The notes: generated by a model not told the origin, from the sequence alone. DNA of 64,000 nt from Pseudomonadota bacterium (GCA_018242505.1 JAFEBU010000010.1:42780-106779), one strand, 5' to 3'; positions 1 through 7,531 are shown, counted from the first letter of the stretch. A program made the numbers and translations.

Positions 1-436
1 AGAGCGGCGCCAGCCCCTCGACACCGAACGCGGCCCAGCCGCGACCCGGTTTGGAATCGAGATCGTAGCGGGCGCCGATCTGGGCGTCGAAATAGGTGGT
101 GATGGCGCGGCTGAAGAAGACTTCCTGCTGGCTGTCTTCGAGCAGGCCATTGGCCAGCGTGCCCTCGCTCTTGAGCCAGATCCGGTTCTCATCCGTGCCG
201 GCCCACGCTTCGCCTTCCCAGCGGAAGCTTCGGTCGGCGCCGAACCGGCCTTCGAGCTGGTCGATCAGCGCATGATAGAAGACATGCTGGTCCATGACGG
301 GAGCGCCGAACGGCGCCGCCGATCCGGCGTCCGATGATGGCGGCGGCGCATGGTCCATGTGCATCTGCGCCCGCACCGGGACCGAGAGGGCGGCCAGTGC
401 CGCGGCCAGCAGTCCAGAGGCCCAGCGCGAGGTCAC
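1..436 (-). CDS. copB: Copper resistance protein CopB, N-terminal part (cut by window edge)
   Basis: Only the first 145 codons are present; the gene runs off the left edge. It starts at a GTG (436-434) that overlaps the copA stop as GTGA, so the two are translationally coupled. The reading begins with a signal peptide of about 24 residues (hydrophobic LLAAALAALS core, cleavage near VRA-Q), then a short Met/His stretch (MHMDH) and the DQHVFYHALIDQLEGRF and WEGEAWAGTDENR segments typical of CopB. CopB-family proteins are outer-membrane or periplasmic proteins that bind or sequester copper with CopA. Having no ATG start, the gene is easily missed by simple ORF scans. Confidence 0.88.
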   Translation of the reverse strand, partial: MTSRWASGLLAAALAALSVPVRAQMHMDHAPPPSSDAGSAAPFGAPVMDQHVFYHALIDQLEGRFGADRSFRWEGEAWAGTDENRIWLKSEGTLANGLLEDSQQEVFFSRAITTYFDAQIGARYDLDSKPGRGWAAFGVEGLAPL

Positions 437-2232
437 GAGACCAGCACCGTGCGGAACATGCCCGCTTCCATGTGATAGAGCAGATGGCAGTGGAACGCCC
501 AGCGGCCGGGCGTATCGGCGGTGAAGACGAAGCTCATGCGCTCCGCCGGCTTGACGTTGATCGTGTGCTTGAGGGGCAGGCGGTTGCCCTGGCCGTTCTC
601 GACCTCGAACAGGAAGCCGTGCAGATGGATCGGGTGTTCCATCATCGTGTCGTTGATCAGCACGAAGCGGATGCGCTCGCCCAGCGCCACGCGGATCGGG
701 CCGGCCTGCGAGAACTTCTTGCCGTCGAAGCCCCACAGGAAGCGTTCCATGTTGCCGGTGAGATGGAACTCCAGCGCGCGCGTGGGCGGCGCGCGTCCAA
801 TGTTGGGCCTGAGCGCGCGCAGGTCGCGATAGGTGAGGTTGCGTCGGCCGTTGCCATCGAGTCCGATGCCCGCTTCGCCGAGCTTGTCCCTGGTTTCCAT
901 CGCCACGTTGTCGACGCCGGGCTGGCCGGCCAACGTTGCCGGATCGACACCGTCGGCATTGCTGGTCGGCACAGTGTCGGCGGGCTTCTTGTCACCAGAG
1001 GCGCCGGCCATCATCGCCATGTGCTTGGCATGCTCCTCCGGCGTCATCTTGCTCATATCCATGCCGCCCATATCCATGCCACCCATGGTCGTGCCGCCCA
1101 TTGTCTTGCCCGACATGCCCTTCATGTCATGAGCCATGCCCATGTCCGCCATGGTGCGCAGCGGTCTTGGATCCATCGGCGGGATCGCTGCCGCGAGCCC
1201 CTCGCGCACGGCGAGCGTGCCGCGGGCGTAGCCGCTGCGATCCAGCGCCTGGGCGAAGATGGTGCAGGCATCCTGTCGTGGCGCCACGATGACATCGTAG
1301 GTCTCGGCGACGCCGATGCGGAATTCATCGACCTCGACCGGCACGACATCCGATCCGTCGGCCTGCACGACCGTCATCGTCAGGCCGGGGATGCGAACGT
1401 CGAAGGTGGTCATCGACGAGCCGTTGATGAAGCGCAGCCGTACCTTCTCGCCGCGCACAAACAATCCGGTCCAGTTCGCGGCAGGCGGCTGGCCGTTCAT
1501 CAGGAAAGTATAGGTGGCGCCGGTCACGTCCATGAGGTCGGTCGGACTCATGCGCATGCCGCCCCACATCAGCCGATCGTCGACGGCGGCACCCAGACCG
1601 TCGCGCCTGGCATCCCTGGCGAAGGTGCCGAGCGTGCGCCGGTTGTGATTGTAGTAGTCGCTCTGTTGCTTGAGGTTGGACATGACCGTCATCGGATCCT
1701 CGTCGGTCCAGTCCGACAGCATCACGACGTGATCGCGCTGGTAGGCGTAAGGCTCCCTGTCGCGCGGTTCGAGGATCAGCGGGCCGTAAAGGCCGGTCTG
1801 CTCCTGCATGCCGCTGTGGCTGTGGTACCAGTAGGTGCCGGCCTGCCGGATCGGAAAGCAGTAGGTGAAGGTCTCGTCGGGCATGATGCCTCGGAAGGTG
1901 AGGCCCGGCACGCCATCCATGGAATTGGGCAGCAGGAGGCCGTGCCAGTGAATCGAGGTCGGCTCCTTCAGTCGGTTGGTGACGTTCAGCGTAACGGTGT
2001 CGCCCTCGCGCAGGCGCAGGATCGGGCCCGGCACGGCGCCGTTCACGGTCGTCGCCGTGCGGGCGCGACCGGTGAAATTGACCGGCGTCGTGCCGACCGT
2101 GAGGTCGATGCGGTCGCCCTGCAATATTGCCGGCGGCGCAGCGGCGTGCGCTTTTGCACGCCCCAGTGCTGCGAGCCCGGTCGCCAAAGCAAACCCTTCG
2201 ACGAAGCGCCGGCGTCCGATCCTTCCAGTCAT
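433..2232 (-). CDS. copA: Multicopper oxidase CopA (copper resistance)
   Basis: About 599 residues. The start chosen is the ATG at 2232, five bases after an AGGAGG; a GTG one codon upstream is possible. A Tat signal is visible (GRIGRRRF, then a hydrophobic stretch ending AHA), so it is exported folded, with copper loaded. Copper-ligand motifs of a three-cupredoxin oxidase are in place: HWHG near residue 96, YWYHSHSG near 136, HPIHLHG near 540 and HCHLLYHMEAGM near the C terminus. A Met-rich stretch (GGMDMGGMDMSKM region, residues about 370-405) is the usual Cu(I)-binding insert of CopA/PcoA. It oxidises Cu(I) to the less permeable Cu(II) in the periplasm. It sits downstream of the sigma-factor cassette in the same orientation and is coupled to copB. 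Confidence 0.95.
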   Translation of the reverse strand: MTGRIGRRRFVEGFALATGLAALGRAKAHAAAPPAILQGDRIDLTVGTTPVNFTGRARTATTVNGAVPGPILRLREGDTVTLNVTNRLKEPTSIHWHGLLLPNSMDGVPGLTFRGIMPDETFTYCFPIRQAGTYWYHSHSGMQEQTGLYGPLILEPRDREPYAYQRDHVVMLSDWTDEDPMTVMSNLKQQSDYYNHNRRTLGTFARDARRDGLGAAVDDRLMWGGMRMSPTDLMDVTGATYTFLMNGQPPAANWTGLFVRGEKVRLRFINGSSMTTFDVRIPGLTMTVVQADGSDVVPVEVDEFRIGVAETYDVIVAPRQDACTIFAQALDRSGYARGTLAVREGLAAAIPPMDPRPLRTMADMGMAHDMKGMSGKTMGGTTMGGMDMGGMDMSKMTPEEHAKHMAMMAGASGDKKPADTVPTSNADGVDPATLAGQPGVDNVAMETRDKLGEAGIGLDGNGRRNLTYRDLRALRPNIGRAPPTRALEFHLTGNMERFLWGFDGKKFSQAGPIRVALGERIRFVLINDTMMEHPIHLHGFLFEVENGQGNRLPLKHTINVKPAERMSFVFTADTPGRWAFHCHLLYHMEAGMFRTVLVS

Positions 2233-2235
2233 CAC

Positions 2236-2507
2236 ACCCTCCTGGACCTGATACGCAGGTTGGCCGCCGATCCCTCCTCATATTCCTCTTTCCCGTGAGG
2301 GTTAGAGGACATTCTTTGTCGTCCTGAGCGCAGCGAAGGACCTCACGCAACGACCGCGACTCCGCTGTCAGCGCCAGATCCTTCGCTTCAGCGCGGGGAT
2401 ACCCCGCGCGACTCAGGATGACAGACGTTCTTCCTCGTCGCCGCTGGGGAAAGGCGAGGGAGAGGGGGTGACGCACAGCCCGCGTCCTGCTCTCCCAACC
2501 TCTCCCC
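2236..2507. repeat. Intergenic palindromic repeats between sigma gene and copA
   Basis: No gene is supported here. It contains one copy of dispersed family A (GTCCTGAGCGCAGCGAAGGA near 2319 facing an inverted copy ending ACTCAGGATGACA near 2425) and one copy of family B (GAGAGGGGGTGACGCA at 2460-2475 facing CTCCCAACCTCTCCCCC at 2492-2510). The spacer separates the ECF sigma gene from copA on the same strand, so the palindromes could attenuate read-through. Confidence 0.6.
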
Positions 2508-3086
2508 CTATCGGGGGTGACGCGGAAGAAGAAATGTCGCCAATCGTGCCCGCGCGCGGGCGAGGCGCATTTCGATGGCTTTGGGCGTGGTCTTGAGCAT
2601 TGCGGCAGTCTCCTTGTGCGACAGGCCGCTCACGGTGGTGAGGAGGAGCGGCTCCTTGTAGAGCATCGGCAACGCGGCGATCGCGCGGTCGAGGTCGGCG
2701 AGTCGCTGGTCGAGCTCGGTCTCGGCGTCCCGCTCGCGATCGAGATGCGCCGTCGTCTGCTCATCCGCCTTCTCGCGGGCGAAAGCACGCAGGAAGAGCC
2801 GGCGCACCGTTTGCCGCCGCCCGACATCGCGGCACTTGTTGAGCGCGACCGTGCGCAGCCAGGGAAGGAACGGCCGGTCCGCGTCGTAACTCTTGAGCCC
2901 GAGCCAGGCCGCAACGAAGGTGTCCTGCAGCACGTCATAGCTCTCGTCGGCGGTGCCGATATAGCGCCGTACGAAGCCGTACAGCGCGTCCTTGTGGCGG
3001 CGCACAAGGGCATCGAACGCGGCACGGTCGCCGGATTTGGCGCGCGCTGCGAGGGTCTCGTCGCTCTCGGGATCGCCTGCGTTCAC
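2508..3086 (-). CDS. ECF RNA polymerase sigma factor, CnrH-like
   Basis: 192 residues, the usual ECF size (CnrH is 191). Region 2 is residues about 20-90 (DALVRRHKDALYGFVRRYIG, then YDVLQDTFVAAWLGL and the RPFLPWLRTVALNKCRD promoter-melting segment). Region 4 is about 130-185 (LPMLYKEPLLLTTVSGLSH, ETAAMLKTTPKAIEMRLARA helix-turn-helix). The GTG start (3086) overlaps the stop of the upstream sensor gene as GTGA. It is the third gene of a Y-X-H-ordered cassette and the last before copA. By analogy with CnrH it would be held by the membrane anti-sigma protein and released on metal sensing to transcribe the metal-resistance genes; copAB and the divergent cytochrome are the obvious candidates. That regulatory assignment is inference. 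Confidence 0.93.
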   Translation of the reverse strand: MNAGDPESDETLAARAKSGDRAAFDALVRRHKDALYGFVRRYIGTADESYDVLQDTFVAAWLGLKSYDADRPFLPWLRTVALNKCRDVGRRQTVRRLFLRAFAREKADEQTTAHLDRERDAETELDQRLADLDRAIAALPMLYKEPLLLTTVSGLSHKETAAMLKTTPKAIEMRLARARARLATFLLPRHPR

Positions 3087-3526
3087 GAAGTCCCGGCATT
3101 CAGCGCCTTCGACACCTTGGCGTCGAAATCGCGCGCCTGCTCGGGCGTCAGCAGCGCCCGGATCGCCAGCACATGCCGGATGGTCTTCTCCTGCAGCGCG
3201 CTCATCGCCGCATGCAGTCGCTCCACCGCCTCCTGTGCCTGCGCATCGTAGCTGTGGCGCTCGGTGATCGCCTGGGCGATGTCTCGGTTGGCCGCGCGCA
3301 TCTTCGCCTGCAGCTCCAGGCGCGTCGTGGCGAGATCGGCTTCGAGCGTGTGGATCCGCCGGTCCTGCTCGGGCGTGAGATGGAGGTCGTGATGGATCGC
3401 GGCGTCGAGATCGGTCTCGCCGTTTGCGCGGCCGAGGCCATACTGCACGCCGGCCCAGCCGGCAGCCGCCGCGGCCAGCACCGTCACCACGAGCATGGCG
3501 AGGAAGGTGCGTCCCGGGCCCATCAT
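3083..3526 (-). CDS. Periplasmic metal sensor, CnrX-like
   Basis: 147 residues (CnrX is 148). There is one N-terminal membrane anchor (residues about 8-28), then an all-helical domain of the heavy-metal-sensor type. Residues that line up with the CnrX metal site are H45 and H49 (HHDLH, four apart like H42/H46), E62 and H118 (EKTIRH). The position matching the CnrX Met ligand is Ile122, so the site lacks the thioether. The ATG (3526) overlaps the stop of the upstream gene by four bases and the stop overlaps the sigma gene, so the three genes form one transcript. The likely role is to sense periplasmic metal and relieve the anti-sigma protein. The metal is not fixed by sequence, but the copA/copB context suggests copper. 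Confidence 0.82.
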   Translation of the reverse strand: MMGPGRTFLAMLVVTVLAAAAAGWAGVQYGLGRANGETDLDAAIHHDLHLTPEQDRRIHTLEADLATTRLELQAKMRAANRDIAQAITERHSYDAQAQEAVERLHAAMSALQEKTIRHVLAIRALLTPEQARDFDAKVSKALNAGTS

Positions 3527-3807
3527 CGATGGATGCCGAACAGGAGGGCGGAGGGCGCGAGCCGCTCGCCCGGCATCATCAGCGCGGCAGGCCGCGGGTC
3601 GGCCGCGGGCAGGGACATGGCGAAACCCGCGCCGGCGCTGCCGATCATGGCCGCCAGCATCACCATGCCTTGCCAGGCCGCCATGCGCCGCATCGCGTGG
3701 CGGCGAGCCTGAAAGGCCGCCTCCCGCCGCCAGATATCGGCCTCCAGCCGGCCGAGATCGGCCGTGCGCTCCCGTTCGACCAGCTTTGCGATGTCGTCGT
3801 CGATCAT
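3523..3807 (-). CDS. Membrane anti-sigma protein, CnrY-like
   Basis: 94 residues (CnrY is 95). The N-terminal half is charged and cytoplasmic, one transmembrane helix lies at about 43-65 (WQGMVMLAAMIGSAGAGFAM), and the short periplasmic tail ends PSALLFGIHR, resembling the CnrY tail. Sequence similarity alone would be weak. The call rests on size, topology, position as first gene of a three-gene overlapping operon, and the CnrX- and CnrH-like partners that follow. Role by analogy: hold the ECF sigma factor at the membrane until the periplasmic sensor signals. Confidence 0.7.
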   Translation of the reverse strand: MIDDDIAKLVERERTADLGRLEADIWRREAAFQARRHAMRRMAAWQGMVMLAAMIGSAGAGFAMSLPAADPRPAALMMPGERLAPSALLFGIHR

Positions 3808-3919
3808 AGGAACTCCCTATTCCCTGCCTATATACGCGCGAGCGCAACGAAGCCCTCGGGAGGGATGAGGCACGTCCCCGCGTATCGGGACCGGGGCATG
3901 ACGATCGAAGGACCATCCC
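3808..3919. promoter_or_regulatory. Divergent promoter region between the CnrY-like gene and cytochrome c
   Basis: A 112-base intergenic segment between genes transcribed in opposite directions, the natural site for the sigma factor's own promoter and that of the cytochrome. A GGAAC followed by an AT-rich CTATTCC/CTATATA stretch lies at 3809-3835, of the kind ECF sigma factors use at -35, but no promoter can be assigned with certainty. Confidence 0.35.
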
Positions 3920-4579
3920 ATGGCGGCAAGGCGGATCTTTCCACGATGGTTGCTGGGGCTGATCGTCCTGGCGATCGTTTTCGCCGGCGGTGTGACGCTC
4001 TTCGTTCAGTCGGGAGTCTACGATGTCGGGGCCGACGTCCCGCATTTCGGACCGGTGGCGCGCCTGATCGCTGCCGTGCGGATGCGCTCGGTCGAGGTCC
4101 GGGCCGAAGATGTCGTCCGTCCCGCCGATTTCAACGATCCCAAGCGGTTCGCCGCCGGAGCTGGGCTGTACAACGAGATGTGCAGCGGTTGTCATCTCGC
4201 TCCGGGCATGCAGCCGAGCGAGATCAGCCGCGGCCTCTATCCGCGCGCACCCGATCTCACCAAGCCGACCGGCCTTACACCGGAGCAGGAATTCTGGGTG
4301 ATCAAGCACGGCATCAAGATGTCCGGCATGGCGGCGTGGGGCGCCACGCATGACGATAGCCTGATCTGGAACATGGTGGCCTTCATCGACAAGCTGCCGT
4401 CCTTATCCGCCGCCGACTACCAGGCCGCGACGAAGGATTCCGGCGAGGCCCACGAGCACATGATGAACGACGCGCCGCCGGCCGCATCCGGCACTGGAAC
4501 GTCAGGATCAGGCACGCCAGAATCAGGCGATCGGGGAGGGAGCCACGACCATGGCGAGCACAAGGACCGCCATCAGTGA
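3920..4579 (+). CDS. Membrane-anchored cytochrome c with His-rich tail
   Basis: 219 residues. An N-terminal membrane helix (about 9-29) anchors a periplasmic class I cytochrome domain with one haem site, CSGCH at 88-92, and likely axial Met in KMSGMAAWG near 132. The C-terminal 45 residues are low-complexity and end in a His/Asp-rich tail (SHDHGEHKDRHQ) that could bind metal. It is transcribed away from the CnrYXH-like cassette across a 112-base gap, so it probably shares metal control and may take electrons from, or hand them to, copper chemistry in the periplasm (inference). The stop codon lies inside a 19-bp tandem duplication (4570-4607). Confidence 0.88.
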   Translation: MAARRIFPRWLLGLIVLAIVFAGGVTLFVQSGVYDVGADVPHFGPVARLIAAVRMRSVEVRAEDVVRPADFNDPKRFAAGAGLYNEMCSGCHLAPGMQPSEISRGLYPRAPDLTKPTGLTPEQEFWVIKHGIKMSGMAAWGATHDDSLIWNMVAFIDKLPSLSAADYQAATKDSGEAHEHMMNDAPPAASGTGTSGSGTPESGDRGGSHDHGEHKDRHQ

Positions 4580-4607
4580 CGTCTCTCTCCATCAGTGATG
4601 TCTCTCG
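4570..4607. repeat. 19-bp tandem duplication spanning the cytochrome c stop codon
   Basis: Two adjacent 19-bp units, CCATCAGTGACGTCTCTCT and CCATCAGTGATGTCTCTCG, with two differences. The TGA at 4577-4579 that ends the cytochrome gene is in the first unit. The duplication also covers the expected end of the relic on the minus strand. Confidence 0.8.
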
Positions 4608-4954
4608 CCGGGGCTTCCAGGCGCAAATCTTCGCGGCGTCGTTCGTCCAGCAGGCGCCCTGCCGGATCAGCACGCCCAGGTTCGAAGGGGCATGTGTGGC
4701 GTGCGGATCCTTGTTCCAGTAGCACGTTCGCCGTGCCCGGCGTCTCGACATTGACCTGGGCGAAGTGGTTGCCTTCCAGGATCTGGAAGCTTCCGGTCGG
4801 TTCATTGGGAAGCGCTGTCGCGGTGAACTCGCACTGGCCCTCGATCCAACGTTTTGCCGCGCACTTCGAGCAGGCAATCCGCCGTTCCCGCAAGCGCCGG
4901 CACCACGAAGCAGAAGCTGAGCGCAAGACCCGTAACAAGTCGCCAGGGCTGCAC
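4580..4954 (-). pseudogene. Small secreted protein, broken by two +1 frameshifts
   Basis: Read in three successive frames, the minus strand gives one coherent exported protein. A GTG at 4954, five bases after GGGAGG, opens a signal peptide (MQPWRLVTGLALSFCFVVPA, cleaved near ALA) followed by DCLLEVRGKT. One extra base near 4848 moves to a frame reading WIEGQCEFTATALPNEPTGS and on to VETPGTANV. A second extra base near 4722 moves to a frame reading YWNKDPHATHAPSNLGVLIR, then QGACWTNDAAKICAW. The ending GACW..D..KICAW is typical of small exported hypothetical proteins of alphaproteobacteria. No in-frame stop follows, because the 3' end falls in the 19-bp duplication. This is either a pseudogene or a sequence with two insertion errors. 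Function is unknown. Confidence 0.65.
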
Positions 4955-5275
4955 GCAAACCTCCCTTGCTCCGAGGCCGGGGCATGTCTCGCCAGAGCAT
5001 GTCTCGCTTGAAAAGAATCACCTCACCCTGAGGAGCGTACGCAGCGCGCATCTCGAAGGGGAGGACGAGCACTACGCCTGCTGCCGACCCCACGCTTGCC
5101 GCCTATCCCACGCCTGCTGCCGACCCCTGCCGACCCACGCCTGCTGCCGACCCGACGCTTGCCGCCTATCCCACGCCTGCTGCCCACCCCATGCTTGCTG
5201 CAGACCCTTGGAGACGCATCGTTTCGCGATGCTCCTCGGGGCGAGGGGGACGGTTCCAGGAATTTGGAATCCACT
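4955..5275. repeat. Gene-free stretch: palindromic element expanded by tandem repeats
   Basis: No gene is supported. A family C palindrome has its arms at 5021-5036 (CCTCACCCTGAGGAGC) and 5231-5246 (GCTCCTCGGGGCGAGG). Between the arms is an array at 5074-5207 built from a 36-bp unit (ACGCCTGCTGCCGACCC plus ACGCTTGCCGCCTATCCC): two full copies, a 27-bp partial and a degenerate tail. A smaller GCATGTCTCGC direct repeat sits at 4982-5008. Open frames across the array are repeat artefacts. Confidence 0.8.
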
Positions 5276-6088
5276 CTATGTCGAAGAGCTCGCCGCCGGC
5301 GGGAAAAGTCCCGGCCAATAGAAACCATCCGGGGTCGGTCGTTTCCCGAAAATGGCCTGGCCCACCCGGACGATGTCGGCGCCTTCCTCGATGGCGATCT
5401 CGAAATCGCCGGACATGCCCATCGACAGTTGCACGAGGTCGGGATTGATGGCGGCGGCACGGTCCCGCAGGGCGCGCAACAGCCGGAAACAGGCACGTAC
5501 GCGCTCATTGTCGTCGCTGAAGACCGCCAGAGTCATGAGGCCACGCGGCTTCAGCCGGGGATAGTCGGACAGACGCTCGACAAAGGGCAGGAAGTCATCG
5601 GGGCTGAGACCGTACTTGCTGGCTTCGCCTGACGTGTTCACCTGCACGAAGACATCGAGGTCGTGGCCCTGCGACTCGAGGCGACGATTGAGCTCCTCGG
5701 CCAGCCGAAAGCTGTCGAGGGCGTGGAACGCCGAAGCGAAGCGGACGAGATATTTCACCTTGTTGGTCTGGAGGTGGCCGATGATGCTCCAGCGGATGGC
5801 GAGATCCTCGAGTAGGGCCCGCTTGTCGCGGGCCTCTTGCAGCTTGTTTTCGCCGAACTCGGAAATCCCCGCGGCAAAGGCGAGCCGGAGGATGTGGGCG
5901 GGAACGGTCTTGGTGACGGGAAGCAGGTGAACGTCATCGGGTTGACGCCCGGCGCGGCGACAGGCGTCGGCGATACGCTCCTGGACAAGCTGAAGGTTTT
6001 TGGCAAAGGCCCCGGCGGGATCGTCGCCGAAGCGCGCAATGTCCTCCGGCGAAAGGGTGAGCTTCGATTGCACATTCATGTCGAACAC
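5276..6088 (-). CDS. YggS-family pyridoxal phosphate homeostasis protein
   Basis: 270 residues by the GTG at 6088; an ATG three codons in (6079) is equally possible and no strong Shine-Dalgarno decides. Fold-type III PLP-binding barrel: the PLP lysine is in LLPVTKTVP (about residue 60), with FGENKLQEARDK (78-89), WSIIGHLQTNK, VFVQVNTSGEASKYG and the phosphate-binding LSMGMSGDFEIAIEEGA near 220-236. The family buffers free PLP in the cytosol and has no known catalytic activity. Its N terminus is about 25 residues longer than usual. It stands alone between repeat-filled spacers. Confidence 0.93.
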   Translation of the reverse strand: MFDMNVQSKLTLSPEDIARFGDDPAGAFAKNLQLVQERIADACRRAGRQPDDVHLLPVTKTVPAHILRLAFAAGISEFGENKLQEARDKRALLEDLAIRWSIIGHLQTNKVKYLVRFASAFHALDSFRLAEELNRRLESQGHDLDVFVQVNTSGEASKYGLSPDDFLPFVERLSDYPRLKPRGLMTLAVFSDDNERVRACFRLLRALRDRAAAINPDLVQLSMGMSGDFEIAIEEGADIVRVGQAIFGKRPTPDGFYWPGLFPPAASSST

Positions 6089-6177
6089 CTACGCGACTTG
6101 TGACCATTGGGAGGGCGGCCGCCACAGCTTAGGAGGCAAATCACACCTCGTCCAAGCGAGCCAACCAAGGTTCAGGG

Positions 6178-6225
6178 CGATGGTCGAGCATTACGATGGT
6201 CGAGCATTGCGATGGTCGAGCGCTG
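6178..6225. repeat. Three tandem copies of a 16-bp unit
   Basis: Units CGATGGTCGAGCATTA, CGATGGTCGAGCATTG and CGATGGTCGAGCGCTG follow each other with no gap. They lie outside any gene, between yggS and argC. Confidence 0.85.
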
Positions 6226-6503
6226 TAGAGTGGCGGCGACATGAATTGGGTCGTGAACCCTGAAACCAAAAACGTCCGAGAGGGGCGGTCAGCAGACATT
6301 CCCCTTGACGATCAATATAGGTAGCGACAGTGTCGAAGGACATGTTCGGGAACCAGAACCTTTGTGATCGACGCCGACGTCGCTGCACCCAAGCGGCGGC
6401 TCTTTGGGCTGCGCGTCGATCGGCGTCCGTCCACGTGGTGACTGCCTCATCGTAGGTCCCATCCGCCGGAGCGGCCCTGGCCCGCGTTCCTGAACCCCCG
6501 CAG

Positions 6504-6526
6504 CCCCCGGCTCCGGGGGTTTTCTT
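6504..6526 (+). terminator. Intrinsic-terminator-like hairpin in front of argC
   Basis: CCCCCGG-CT-CCGGGGG with seven perfect pairs, followed by TTTTCTT. It lies 28 bases upstream of the argC start on the same strand, and the next gene upstream is divergent. It must therefore end a leader or small RNA transcript, or act as an attenuator. No leader peptide rich in a relevant amino acid was found. Confidence 0.6.
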
Positions 6527-6553
6527 ATGCCCAAACCCCGGAAGGACATCATC

Positions 6554-7531
6554 ATGAGCATTCGCGTCGGCATTGTCGGGATCAGCGGTTTTGGCGGTGG
6601 CGAGGCGATGCGCCTGGTCGCGAGCCATCCTTCTTTCGAGCTCATCTACGCCGCCGGCGAGGGCAGCGCCGGCAGCCGTTTGGCCGACCGCTTCCCGGGT
6701 GTGCCAGCCAAGCTGGCCGAACTGGTGATCGAGAAGTGGGACCCAGTGACCCTGCCGAAGCTCGACGTGCTGTTCGCGTCGCTGCCCACGGGCGCCTCGG
6801 CCGAGGCGCTGGCGCGCGTGCCCAAGGACGTGAAGATCGTCGACATCGGCGGCGACCACCGCTACGTCAAGGGTTGGGCATACGGCCTGGCGGATATCTG
6901 GCCAGCCCAGATCGAGGGTCAGGCCCGTGTTGCCAACCCCGGCTGCTTCCCCGCGGCGGCGCTGAGCGCGCTGGCGCCGCTGCTGGCCAACAAGCTGATC
7001 GAACCTGGCGACATCGTGATCGACGCCAAGACCGGCATCTCCGGTGCCGGCCGGGGCGGTGCCGATAGCAAGTTCGGCTACGCCGAGAGCAACGAGAATT
7101 TGGTGCCCTACGGTCTGCTCAGGCACGTCCATATGCCCGAGATGGCAAAGACGATCGAGCGGCTGAGCGGCGGCAGCGCGGCCGGGCTGGTGTTCACGCC
7201 GCACCTGGTGCCGATGACCCGCGGCGTCCTCGCCACCATGTATTGCCGCGGCCGCGCCACCACGGACCAGTGCCTGGACGCGGCCCGGCGCTTCTACGCG
7301 GGGCGGGCGTTCGTCCGCGTGACCGACAAGGCGCCGCAGACCAAATGGGCTACCGGCTCGAACCTCGCGTTCGTCAGCTATGCGGCCGATCCAGAGCGCA
7401 ACTTGGTGATCGCGATGGGCGTGGTCGACAATCTCGGCAAGGGAGCGGCCGGCCAGGCGGTGCAGAATGCGAACCTGATCTGCGGCCTGCCAGAAACCGC
7501 GGGGCTGGACGGCGTACCTGTCTGGCCATGA
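6554..7531 (+). CDS. argC: N-acetyl-gamma-glutamyl-phosphate reductase
   Basis: 325 residues from the ATG at 6554, seven bases after GGAAGGA; the longer frame from 6527 has no Shine-Dalgarno. Third step of arginine biosynthesis: NADPH reduction of N-acetylglutamyl phosphate to the semialdehyde, in the cytosol. The N-terminal Rossmann motif is VGIVGISGFGGGE, the catalytic Cys is at about residue 131 in NPGCFPAA, and HLVPMTRGVLATM, GSNLAFVSY and VVDNLGKGAAGQAVQN match the type 1 enzyme. The stop codon lies in a perfect 21-bp tandem duplication (7520-7561). No other arg gene is adjacent. Confidence 0.96.
   Translation: MSIRVGIVGISGFGGGEAMRLVASHPSFELIYAAGEGSAGSRLADRFPGVPAKLAELVIEKWDPVTLPKLDVLFASLPTGASAEALARVPKDVKIVDIGGDHRYVKGWAYGLADIWPAQIEGQARVANPGCFPAAALSALAPLLANKLIEPGDIVIDAKTGISGAGRGGADSKFGYAESNENLVPYGLLRHVHMPEMAKTIERLSGGSAAGLVFTPHLVPMTRGVLATMYCRGRATTDQCLDAARRFYAGRAFVRVTDKAPQTKWATGSNLAFVSYAADPERNLVIAMGVVDNLGKGAAGQAVQNANLICGLPETAGLDGVPVWP

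Larger units (their letters stand above)
6089..6553. other. Gene-free stretch upstream of argC with tandem repeat and hairpin
   Basis: A 465-base divergent spacer. It holds three tandem copies of a 16-bp unit CGATGGTCGAGCATTR at 6178-6225. The 6240-6500 part has no recognisable gene: a 27-codon ORF on the plus strand from 6241 and an open minus-strand frame with no start codon were seen, neither convincing. It ends in a strong hairpin with T-run (6504-6526) just before argC. It may be an argC leader or an unrecognised small RNA. Confidence 0.5.

Noticed and set aside
334..2298. 654-codon plus-strand ORF opposite copA
   Set aside because: It is the antisense frame of copA, His/Arg/Val-rich with no domain; a common artefact of high-GC genes.
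6191..6460. Minus-strand frame reading RFWFPNMSFDTVATYIDRQG
   Set aside because: It looks protein-like but has no start codon, no Shine-Dalgarno and no recognisable family; kept only as part of the unexplained segment upstream of argC.
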